The notes under the pieces were generated by a model. That model was not told the DNA's origin. It was given only the letters and a program-made list of their open reading frames with translations, and did no database searches. This document shows, in pieces, positions 1-10,200 of a stretch of 64,000 bases of DNA (the first letter of the stretch is position 1; each line of letters starts with the position of its first letter). The stretch is from JAGNZR01 sp051656905 (GTDB lineage Bacteria > Fusobacteriota > Fusobacteriia > Fusobacteriales > Fusobacteriaceae). Position numbers and translations under genes: made by a program. The stretch lies in contig JBOFJQ010000036.1 in NCBI GenBank assembly GCA_051656905.1, forward strand, positions 62,001-126,000, given 5' to 3'.

Positions 1-1469
1 CTAAAGAACTTATTTGTTTGTCAACAGTACCACCAACATCAGCACCAGCTCCTTGTGTAAAGCTAGATTTACCTTACGCTGTTGCCTTGAGAGAATTTTT
101 TTCTGAATATAAAATGAGAGCACAAATGAATACAAAATATATAACTTCATCATCAAGAGAAGCAACGGTAACTCATGTAATGAATATGCTTATTTCAAAG
201 CTAACAAGTGCAGATATTCAGTCAACTATAACTCCTGATGAGGGAAGAAATGTTCCATGGCATGTTTACAATATTGAAGCATGTGATACAGCTAAGCAAT
301 CTATGGTTGGAATGGATGGAATACTTGAGATGGTTCAGTTAAAAGAAAATGGTATCTTGAGAGAGAAAGTACGTGAATTAAAAGAAAGAGCGGTTTTATT
401 CTTAGAAGAAATACTTGAAAGTGGAGGATATTTTGATTCAGTAGAGAAAGGTTTTTTTGTGGATTCAGGTTACTATCCAGAAAGAAATGGAGATGGTATT
501 GGAAGAAAAAAAGATGGTGGAGTAGGAGCAGGATATGTTTTTGAAAGAGACGAAAGATATTTTGCTCCAGTAACAGCACATTTCGGAGATAATAATATAA
601 AACAATATACAGATAAGGAGCTTCTAACACCTTCAGAACTTATAGGTGGATCAACATTTGAAAAGCCAGAAAAAATAGTATACATAGACGAACTAGATAG
701 TGAAGATAATGTATATACAAGAATGAAAGAGAGTGATATTTATAGAAATGGAGATATTTTAAAACCTGAAGTAGAATGGGCTGGAGACGGAGTTGTACAA
801 GTAGAGTTTTTCTTACCAACAGATTCTAAAAAAGCAGAGGTTGCAGCAATAGAGTTTGCAAAGAAAATGAATTTAGAATCCCCTGAGGTTATTCATTTAG
901 AAGTTATGCACCCAAGTGAGGGAACAAGAGTACAGGTAAAAGGTAAATTGATGCATACTATAGATTTAAGTAAACTTGTTATTCCAGAAGAAGTAAAAAT
1001 GCTTAGTGATGATGAAATTAGAGAGTTTGCAGAAAATAAGCCATTTAAAATAGTTGCAGGGACAATAGGACAAGATGAGCACTCTGTTGGTCTGAGAGAA
1101 GTAATTGATATAAAACATGGAGGAATCGAAAAATTTGGTATGGAGGTAGAGTATTTAGGAACATCAGTACCTTGTGAAAAAATAATAGATTCAGCAATAG
1201 AGCTTAACGCAGATGTAATATTAGTGTCTACAATTATATCTCATGATGATATACACTATAAAAATATGAAAAAAATTCATGAACTTGCAGTTGAAAAAGG
1301 GATAAGAGATAGAATTATAATTTGTGCTGGTGGTACTCAAGTAACCCCAGAAATTGCTAGAAATCAAGGAATGGATCAAGGTTTTGGAAAAAATGATAGA
1401 GGAGTCCATGTTGCTAATTTCCTAGTAAACAGAAAAAAAGAGTTAATAGAGAGTGGAAAATGGAAATAG
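1..1469 (+). CDS. oraE: D-ornithine 4,5-aminomutase, large (E) subunit, 5' truncated
   Basis: This is the C-terminal part of the adenosylcobalamin- and PLP-dependent mutase that converts D-ornithine to 2,4-diaminopentanoate in ornithine fermentation. The reading frame is open from base 3, so the true start lies before the window; a TTG at 18 is internal. The fragment of about 488 residues compares with a family length of roughly 730-750. The cobalamin-binding signature DxHxxG is seen as DEHSVG at 1074-1091. The lysine at 1113-1115 in DIKHGG lies where related aminomutases carry the PLP lysine; that assignment is by analogy. The C-terminal Rossmann-type B12 domain is complete. The stop overlaps the next gene by 10 bases, which supports an operon. 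The small subunit oraS would be expected just upstream. Confidence 0.93.
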   Translation, partial: KELICLSTVPPTSAPAPCVKLDLPYAVALREFFSEYKMRAQMNTKYITSSSREATVTHVMNMLISKLTSADIQSTITPDEGRNVPWHVYNIEACDTAKQSMVGMDGILEMVQLKENGILREKVRELKERAVLFLEEILESGGYFDSVEKGFFVDSGYYPERNGDGIGRKKDGGVGAGYVFERDERYFAPVTAHFGDNNIKQYTDKELLTPSELIGGSTFEKPEKIVYIDELDSEDNVYTRMKESDIYRNGDILKPEVEWAGDGVVQVEFFLPTDSKKAEVAAIEFAKKMNLESPEVIHLEVMHPSEGTRVQVKGKLMHTIDLSKLVIPEEVKMLSDDEIREFAENKPFKIVAGTIGQDEHSVGLREVIDIKHGGIEKFGMEVEYLGTSVPCEKIIDSAIELNADVILVSTIISHDDIHYKNMKKIHELAVEKGIRDRIIICAGGTQVTPEIARNQGMDQGFGKNDRGVHVANFLVNRKKELIESGKWK

Positions 1470-2836
1470 AATATTTAATAGCAGAGATAGGAAGTACAAC
1501 AACAATTATAAATGCATTTAACAAAAATTCTATAGATTCATCTTTAGAATTTATAGGACAAGGGCAATCTCCAACAACAGTAATTGAAGGAGATGTAACG
1601 ATTGGACTTGAAAAAGCTCTAAAAAATTTATGTCAAAACTTAGATGTTGAAAATGTAGAATATAAGAAGATGTTAGCAACTAGCTCAGCTGCTGGGGGGT
1701 TAAAAATGTCAGTTCATGGACTTGTCTATGATATGACTGTAAAAGCAGCAAAAGAGGCTGCTTTAGGAGCAGGAGCTAATCTTAATTTCTTAACAGTAGG
1801 AAAATTATCAAGATTTGATTTGAAAAAATTAATAGAATTAAAACCTAACATAATTCTTCTTGCAGGTGGTGTAAACTATGGTGAAAGAGAAACTTCAATA
1901 TTTAATGCACAAAAGATAGCTGAGTTACCAATAGATATTCCAGTAATATATGCTGGAAATATAACATGTCAAGAAGAGATACAATTTATATTTGAAGAGG
2001 CTGGAAAAGCTGAACAATTATGTATTGTAGATAATGTATACCCTAAAATAGATGAGTTGAATATAGAACCTGTTAGAAAAAAAATCCAAGAAGTATTTGA
2101 ACAAAATATAGTTCATGCTCCAGGAATGGATAAAATACGAAAAATGGTAAATGGTCATATAATGCCTACACCAGGAGCTGTAATGTTGGCAACGGAAGTT
2201 TTATATGAAAAAATAGGTGATACAATGACTTTAGACGTTGGAGGAGCTACGACAGATGTGAGTTCAGCAACAAATGGAAGTGAAAACATAAACTTGATAT
2301 TGCAGAATCCAGAACCATTATTTAAAAGAACTGTTGAGGGTGATTTAGGATGCTACGTAAGTAAAAGAAATGTTATTCAGTTAGTTGGAATAGAAAAAAT
2401 GGCAAAAGCTCTTTCTATTGGAGAGGACAAAGCACAAGAATTGCTAGAAAACTTGCCCCCAATTCCTAAAAATGAAGAACAGATAAGAGTGGCGGAATTT
2501 TTAGCATTAGAAGCAGTGATGACATCTGTTTATAGGCATGCAGGTGAGTTAAAAATAATATTTAATGGAGTACAAAAAAAAGCTGCAACAGGGAAAGATT
2601 TAACGGCAATAAAATATATTGTAGGAACAGGTGGAGCATTAACTAGATTACCTAAGAGAGTAAAAATATTGGAAGAGATATTAAAAAGTAATAGAGTGGA
2701 CAAGCTTTTACCTAAAGAAGGAGTAAAAATTTTAATCGATAATCACTATATAATGGCTTCTGCAGGAGTATTGTCTTTAGTTGATAAAGAGGGAACCATG
2801 GGACTTCTAGAAAAAAGTTTCAATTTTACCCCTTAA
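1460..2836 (+). CDS. GlmL/MutL-like protein of the ornithine cluster
   Basis: A 458-residue ASKHA-fold protein of the GlmL/MutL family, which accompanies B12-dependent mutases and is thought to act as an ATP-dependent chaperone or reactivating factor. The N terminus contains the phosphate-1-type motif IGSTTTIINAF, followed by ATSSAAGG near residue 72 and a second actin-like motif LDVGGATTDVSS near residue 260. It starts inside the end of oraE, so the two are translationally coupled. In clostridial ornithine clusters a protein of this family lies in the same position between the mutase and the racemase. The role as mutase reactivase is inferred from family and position. Confidence 0.85.
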   Translation: MEIEYLIAEIGSTTTIINAFNKNSIDSSLEFIGQGQSPTTVIEGDVTIGLEKALKNLCQNLDVENVEYKKMLATSSAAGGLKMSVHGLVYDMTVKAAKEAALGAGANLNFLTVGKLSRFDLKKLIELKPNIILLAGGVNYGERETSIFNAQKIAELPIDIPVIYAGNITCQEEIQFIFEEAGKAEQLCIVDNVYPKIDELNIEPVRKKIQEVFEQNIVHAPGMDKIRKMVNGHIMPTPGAVMLATEVLYEKIGDTMTLDVGGATTDVSSATNGSENINLILQNPEPLFKRTVEGDLGCYVSKRNVIQLVGIEKMAKALSIGEDKAQELLENLPPIPKNEEQIRVAEFLALEAVMTSVYRHAGELKIIFNGVQKKAATGKDLTAIKYIVGTGGALTRLPKRVKILEEILKSNRVDKLLPKEGVKILIDNHYIMASAGVLSLVDKEGTMGLLEKSFNFTP

Positions 2837-2853
2837 GTTCTAAAGGAGGTTGA

Positions 2854-3951
2854 ATGGAGTATCCAAAGATAAAGATTGATTTAGAGAAATTTAGAAAAAA
2901 TTGTGAAGTAATTATTAAAGAGTGCAAAGCTAATAATATAAGTGTTACAGGGATTATGAAATCATTTTGTGCAAAGCCAGAGATAGCACAGATTATGGTA
3001 GAAAGTGGAATAGATTATTTAGGAGATGCAAGATTATATAATTTAAAAAAAGTTAAGCATTTAAAGGTTGAAAAAGTTTTAATAAGGATCCCTATGAAAT
3101 CCACTGCCAGAGATGTTGTTATTTTTTCTGATATAAGTCTAAATAGTGAACTTGAGGTAATTAGAGAGCTAGATAAACATGCTAGAGAAAATAATAAAAT
3201 ACACAAGGTTATATTAATGGTAGAGCTAGGTGATTTAAGGGAAGGGATTCTAGAGAAAGATATTATAGATGTTGCAAGAGAAGTTTTGAAACTAGAAAAT
3301 ATAAAACTTTATGGACTAGGGGTAAATTTAACTTGTTATGGAGCAATAATTCCAACGACGGATAATTTAGGAAAACTAGTTGAAATTTCAGAAAAAATAG
3401 AAAAAGAATTAGATATAAAGCTAGAAATGATATCGGGAGGCAATTCTAGTAGTTATTATTTGGTTGAAAATAAAACAATTCCTAAAAGAATAAATAATTT
3501 AAGAATAGGAGAAGCTATAGTATTAGGAAGAGAAACTGCTTATGGAAAAAGAATAAAAGGTACCCATGATGATATTTTTGTTTTAAAAGGTGAAATTGTT
3601 GAAATAAAAGAAAAAAAATCTGTACCTTCTGGAAAAATAGGTTTAGATTCTTTCGGTAATATACCTTTTTATGAAGATTTAGGAGAGATAAAAAGAGCTA
3701 TTATAGCAGTGGGAAAACAAGATACTGAAATGTCAGGAATGTTTCCTTTTGATGAAAAGATATATTCGTTAGGTATGAGTAGTGACCATTTAATTATGAA
3801 TATAACTAATTCCACAGTTAAATATAAAATTGGTGATATTGTAAAATTTAGATTAAATTATGAGGCACTTTTAAAATTAATGACCTCTGAGTATATCAAT
3901 AAAGAGTATATAGATGGGAAATTAATAAAAATAGAATTTTGTAATTATTAG
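2854..3951 (+). CDS. orr: Ornithine racemase (alanine racemase fold)
   Basis: A 365-residue PLP-dependent racemase of the alanine racemase family, expected to interconvert L- and D-ornithine and so feed the D-ornithine mutase encoded upstream. The N terminus has the PLP-lysine region VTGIMKSFCAKPEIA (the Lys near residue 31). ISGGNSSS near residue 190 is the phosphate-binding part, and the C-terminal beta domain follows. A strong Shine-Dalgarno (AAAGGAGG) lies 5-6 bases before the ATG. It is the last gene of the cluster and is followed by a terminator at 4004-4036. Naming as ornithine rather than alanine racemase rests on sequence pattern plus its place beside oraE. Confidence 0.88.
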   Translation: MEYPKIKIDLEKFRKNCEVIIKECKANNISVTGIMKSFCAKPEIAQIMVESGIDYLGDARLYNLKKVKHLKVEKVLIRIPMKSTARDVVIFSDISLNSELEVIRELDKHARENNKIHKVILMVELGDLREGILEKDIIDVAREVLKLENIKLYGLGVNLTCYGAIIPTTDNLGKLVEISEKIEKELDIKLEMISGGNSSSYYLVENKTIPKRINNLRIGEAIVLGRETAYGKRIKGTHDDIFVLKGEIVEIKEKKSVPSGKIGLDSFGNIPFYEDLGEIKRAIIAVGKQDTEMSGMFPFDEKIYSLGMSSDHLIMNITNSTVKYKIGDIVKFRLNYEALLKLMTSEYINKEYIDGKLIKIEFCNY

Positions 3952-4003
3952 TAATCAGAATAATAGTAGAGATATTTTTTAATATATAAGAAGTTATAAT
4001 ATC

Positions 4004-4036
4004 AAAAAGAGGAACTAGATAATAGTTCCTCTTTTT
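4004..4036 (+). terminator. Rho-independent terminator of the ornithine operon
   Basis: Perfect 14-bp stem (AAAAAGAGGAACTA with its complement) and a 5-base loop, with the right arm ending in a T run. It lies 53 bases after the orr stop and separates this operon from the autotransporter gene. Confidence 0.9.
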
Positions 4037-4202
4037 CTATTATAAATAAGATTAATAACTCTACTGTATATAGCTAAAGCCATTTTGAAATAATCAATTT
4101 TAAACACCATATAGTTTGTTTTCTAAAAAAAATATCAATATTTTAAGTAGTTGAAGATGGTGCTACTATGAGAGATACGTTATTAAAATAATGTAATGTA
4201 CT

Positions 4203-4218
4203 AAAAAAAAAAGGGGGG
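4203..4218 (+). repeat. A10-G6 homopolymer tract at the autotransporter ribosome binding site
   Basis: Ten A followed by six G, ending 7 bases before the ATG at 4226. The G run is the Shine-Dalgarno of the autotransporter gene. Homopolymers of this kind can change length by slipped-strand mispairing, which here would change the strength or spacing of the ribosome binding site and not the reading frame. Confidence 0.75.
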
Positions 4219-4225
4219 AGAATAA

Positions 4226-7200
4226 ATGAAAGAAATATTAGTGAAAAAGATTAAGGGGTGTTTGAAAACAAAAATATCGATAACAGTGGGATTAATTGTA
4301 GGATATTTAATAACTGGAAATTTTGGATATGCAGAAGAATTGGATATAAAAGTAAAAAACAATAATAAAGATCAACCAGCTTCTATTTGGATAAATGGAG
4401 TTAAAACTTCAGGAACTAATCATAAAAATGCAGAATTTCTTAATACAACAGGGGAAAATCATGGGTTAAGAGCCTATGGAAAAGAGAGTACAATAGAAAA
4501 CCATGGAGTAATAAATTTGAATTCGGGAAAAATAGAATCAAAAGGAGAAACAGAGGAAATTGTAGATTATGAGACAGGAAAAATAAGCTCATCAGCATTT
4601 AAAGATTCTATATTTGGGATGGTAGCAGATAATGGAGCTAATGCTTTAAATTACAGTATGATATTTATGAATAAAACAAATGAAGCAGGGACTTATGGGC
4701 AAGGAGGTATGTTTGCTCTAAATGGGAGTACTGCAGAGAATAAAGGGATGATTATAGGAAGTGGTGATGTAGGAATATTTTCACATGGTAAAGATAGTAT
4801 AGGTATCAACAATATATCAGGAGAAATTGGTCATAAAGGCAATTATGGTATGTTTTCTGAAGCAGGAGGAACTGTAATAAATAGTGGACTTATACGAAAT
4901 GATGGTAATGTAGGAATGCAAGCGAAAGGGACAAATTCAATATCTATAAATAAAAGAGAAGTTGCAACTACAGAGGATTATGGGATGGTCTCTAAAGAGG
5001 GGGGAACATCTATAAATGATGGAAGAGTAAATAATAATGGTAGTTATGGAATGTTTAGTAGCGATAAAGGATCGTTCTCTATAAATAATGGTATTATAGC
5101 AAATGCAGGAAATTATGGAATGTATTCTAGTAATGAAGGAATTATTACAAATGAAAAATTAGGTATAATAGAAAATATAGGAAATTACGGAATGTTTATC
5201 AATGACTTTAATTCGGTAGCAATAAATAAGGGAAAAATTTTTAATAAGGGAAACTATGGAATAGTAGCATTTAATGGAGCAATTGTTACGAATAAAGGAG
5301 AAGTTTTTAATACGGGTGATTATGGGGTATCAACGAAATCAGGAAGCGTGTCATTAAATGAGGGGAAAATATATAATAATGGTAACTACGGGATGCATAC
5401 TGCTGGAAAAGACTCTGAATCTATAAATAAAGGAGAAATTTCAAATTTAGGAAATCATGGTATTCATTCTGATGATAAGGGAACTGTTATAAATGAAGTG
5501 TCAGGAAGAGTAGAAAATACAGGAAGTAAAGGGATGAGTGCAAGTGGGTTAAGTTCTCTGGCGATAAATAAAGGTGAAGTAGAAAATATAGGAAAACAGG
5601 GAATGTATTCAAGTAATAGAGCAACCATTATAAATGAAATATCTGGTAAAATAGAGAATATAGGAAATGAGGGAATGACAGTAAGCGGTAAAGATAGTTT
5701 AGGGATAAATAATGGGAAAGTAGGAAATAGAGGAGATTATGGAATCTCAGCATTAGATGGTTCTCTAGCAATAAATAAAAGCGAAATATCAAATAAAGGG
5801 AATTATGGAATGTATGCTTTGTCAAAAGGAATAGTAATAAACGATATAGATGCAGTAATAAAAACAGAGGGAACAATTGGAATGTTGGCAGAAGGAAAAG
5901 GGTCAACAGCAATAAATAAGAGTATTTTAAATAGAGAAATGGAAGTAAAATTAGGTGGAACAATAATAAATGAAGGTACATTAGAACATAAGGGAATTTT
6001 TGGAATGTCTGCAAACGATGAAGGAAGCACAGCGATAAATAGATCAATTGTAAATTTAGAAAAAGGAATGTATGCAAGCAATGGTGGAATAGTAACAAAT
6101 GATACAGGTTCAATAATATCAGGTACTTCAGGAAAGATGGTAGAGGCAACAGGAAAAGGTTCTGTAGCAATAAATAAAGGTGAAATATCTACAAGCTATC
6201 CAATATCAAATGGAACATTAGGATATGGATTGTATGCAAGTAATGGAGCAACAGTAATAAATGAAGAAAAAATTAAAAGTGGAAGAGGAATGGGAGCAAC
6301 AGGAATAGGAAGTATAGCAATAAATAACTCTAAAAACTTAGAATCAAGATTAATAGCGATGGAAGATGCAAATGCAGTAAATAATGGAAAAATAACAGTT
6401 ATATCAGATAGAGGAATAAGTGCAAATGGAAGAGGAGTAGCCCAAAATAAAGGGGAGGTAGAATCTACAGGAGATTCAGGAATGGAATCATCTAGCAGTG
6501 GAACAATAGTAAATGAAATAAATGGGACAATATTAAATACAGGAAATAAAGGAATGTCTGTAGAAGATTTAGGAAGTACAGGAATAAATAAAGGGCTAGT
6601 TTCAAATGCAGGGAATTACGGAATGTTTGCAAAGGCAGGAGGAGTAGCAATAAATAAAGGAGAAATATCCAATAAAGGAAATTATGGAATGATCGCATCA
6701 GAAGCAGGAACCATAATAAATGATGTGGATGGAAGAATTTCAACAGATCACACAATTGGAATGATAGTAGAAGATACAGGAAGTATGGGAATAAATAAAG
6801 GGGTATTGGACAAAAAAATGTCAGCATTATCCGGAGGAACAATAATAAATGAAGGTACAATAAACTACGATGGGCTTTATGGAATGCTAGTAGAGGGGAT
6901 AGGAAGTCTAAGTGAAAATAGAGGGCTAATAGCCAATGCTGGTAGTTCAGGAATGAGCGCTGAAAAAAAAGGCGTAGCAATAAATGAAACTACAGGAGTG
7001 ATTTCAAATAAAGGTATTAAAGGAATGGTAGCTTCAGGAGAAGGAACAGTTATAAATAAAGGAAAAATTATAAATACAGGAGTAGAGGGAATAGCTATAA
7101 ATTATAGTTCAACGGGAATAAATGAAGGAACGATAGAGAATAAAGGTGATGTAGGTGTATATAATGGAAGGTCTTCATTTATAAATAAAGGAAAAATTGA

Positions 7201-10200
7201 GAATATAGGAAATTATGGAGTATTTAGTGAAGCTAATTCAACTTCTATAAATGAAATTTCAGGTGTAATTTCCAATATAGGAGATTATGGAATGTACGCT
7301 AATACCAATGAAGGTAGTTCATTTGCTATAAATGAAGGTATTATTTCCAATACGGGAAATTACGGTATAGTAGCAAATGGATTAGGAAGTATAGCTCTAA
7401 ATCAAGGGATAGTTTCAAATAAAGGTTCTCATGGAATGTTTGCATCAGCAGAAGGAATAGCAAATAATGGGATAGATGGAATAATTTCTAATGATAGTGG
7501 ATATGGAATAGTTGCAAAAGATTATGGAAGTGTAGGAATAAATAAAGGTTTAATTTCTGGAAATGGAGGAATGAAAGCTGAGGAAGGAGCGATTGTAATA
7601 AATGAGTCAACAGGAGTAATTTCAAATCGGGAAAATGAAGGACTTATTGCGACTCCAGGAAGTTCAGCGATAAATAGAGGGATAATCTCAAATGAAGGCC
7701 ATTATGGACTTTCTATGTATCATGGAGACAATATTAACACTACACTGGTAAATGATATAGGTGGAGTAATCTCAAATAAATTTGAAGAAGGAATGTCAAT
7801 TCATAATGGAATAGGAGTTAATAGGGGAGAGATTAGTAATGGAAGCAGTTTTGGAGTATTTGTAAGTGAAAAGGGAACTGGAATAAACGAGTTAAGCGGG
7901 GTAATAAAAAATGAAATGGATAAAGGGATGTCATCGGAAGGGATAGAAAGCTTAGCTATAAACAAAGGAAAAATAGAAAATAAAGGTAATTATGGAATGT
8001 ATTCCAAAGAAAAAGGAACAGTAATAAATAAATTTGAAGGAATAATTTCTAATATAGGAAATGAAGGAATGTCATCAGAAGGGATAGGAAGTACAGCAAT
8101 AAATGAAGGAAAAGTAGAAAACTTAAGTGAATTTGGAATGTTTGCAATAAATAAGGGAGCTATCATAAACGAAGTTTCAGGAACAATAGGGAACCAAAGT
8201 AATAAAGGGATGGTTGCAAGAGAAGTAGGCAGTATGGCAATAAATAAAGGTATAATTTCAAACAAGGGTGAAGAAGGATTTTCTTTGAATTTTGGAGCGA
8301 CAGGAACAAATGAAGGAACTATTAAAAATCAAGGGGATAGTGGAGTATATAATGCAAGATCTGTATTTATAAATAAAGGGAAAGTAGAAAACCAAGGAAA
8401 TTACGGAGTGTATGGTGAAGTTAACTCAACTTCTACAAACGAAGTTTCAGGTGAAATTTCCAATGTAGGAAACTATGGAATGTATGCCAATACTAATCAA
8501 GGTGGTGCTACTGTTATAAATAAAGGGAAGATATCAAATATAGGGGATTATGGAATGAGTGCTAAAGGGGGAGGTTCTCTAGCAACTAATAAAGGTGAAA
8601 TATCAAATAAAGGAAATTATGGAATGTATGCTTCATCAGAAGGAACAGTGATAAATGATATAGGAGGAGTAGTAATAACCGCAGGTACAATAGGGATGTT
8701 GGCCGAAGGAAAAGGGTCAACGGCAATAAATAAAGGTATTTTAAATAGAGAGATGGAAGCAAAATTAGGTGGAGCAATAATAAATGAAGGGATATTAAAA
8801 CATAGTGGAATTTATGGAATGTCTGCAAAGGATGAAGGAAGTATAGCAATAAATAGATCAATTGAAAATTTAGAAAAAGGGATGTATGCAAGCAATGGAG
8901 GAACAGTAACAAATGATATAGGTTCAACAATATCAGGAACTTCAGGAAAGATGGTAGAAGCAACAGGAAAAGGATCTGTAGCGATAAATAAAGGTGAAAT
9001 ATCTACAAGCTATTCACTATCCAGTGGAGAATTAGGATATGGATTATATGCAAGCAGTGGAGGAACAGTAATAAACGAAGGAAAAATTAAAAGTGAAAGA
9101 GGAATGGGGGCAACAGGAGTAGGAAGTACAGCAATAAATAACTCTAAAAGATTAGAATCAAGATTAATAGCTATGGATGATTCCATTGTAATAAATAATG
9201 GGAAAATAACAGTGAGATCAGATGGAGCTATAACAGCAAATACAGGAGTTGGTTCTTTAGGAATAAATAAAGGAGAAGTTAAATCTGTAGGTATTTATGG
9301 TATGTTAGGAGTTTCAGGAGGAACAGTAACAAATGAAACAGAAGGAACAATCAGAAATACAGGAAGTTATGGAGTTTTAGTAAGAGATGTAGGAAGTACA
9401 TCGATAAATAAAGGATTAGTTGCAAATATAGGGAATTATGGTATGGTAGCAATTTCAGGAGGAACAGCAACGAACGATCTAGAAGGGTTAGTTGCAAATA
9501 CAGAGAGTTATGGAATTGCAGTAAAAGGTCCAGGAAGTACAGCGGTTAATAAGGGTAAAGTAGAAAATAGAGGTACTGATGGAATGGGTATTAGTAAAGA
9601 GGCTACAGGAATAAATGAAGGGACAATTTCTAATTCATTTGAAAATGGAATGCATATTTTAGAGGGTGGAATAGGAATAAATAATGGCTTAATAAATAAT
9701 AATTCCCACAGAGGAATGGTTGCTTTTGATTTAGGGTCTTATGGAATAAACAATGGAACAATTTTAAATGCAGGAGATTATGGTATGTATGCAGGAGAGA
9801 AAGGAACTGTTATAAATGAATCTGTAGGAAAGATAAAAAATCAAGGTAACCAAGGAATGGTTATAGCTAGTGAGTCATTAGGAATAAATAAAGGACTTAT
9901 TGCTAATCAAGGAAATAAAGGAATGAATGCATCAGGGAATTCAACTATTATAAATGAATCAGAAGGAATAATTTCAAATACAGGAAGATACGGAATGTTT
10001 ATTGAGGAGAATTCTAGCGGAACAAATATTGGAACAATATCTAATTCAGCTAGTGATGGAATGTATGTTACTGGAGGAGGAGTTGGAATAAATCAGGGGA
10101 CAATTTCAAATAATGGATCAAATGGAATGTATGTAGCTGGAAGGTCTAGTGGAGTAAATAAAAATATAATTTCCAATAAAGGTGATAATGGGATGTATGC

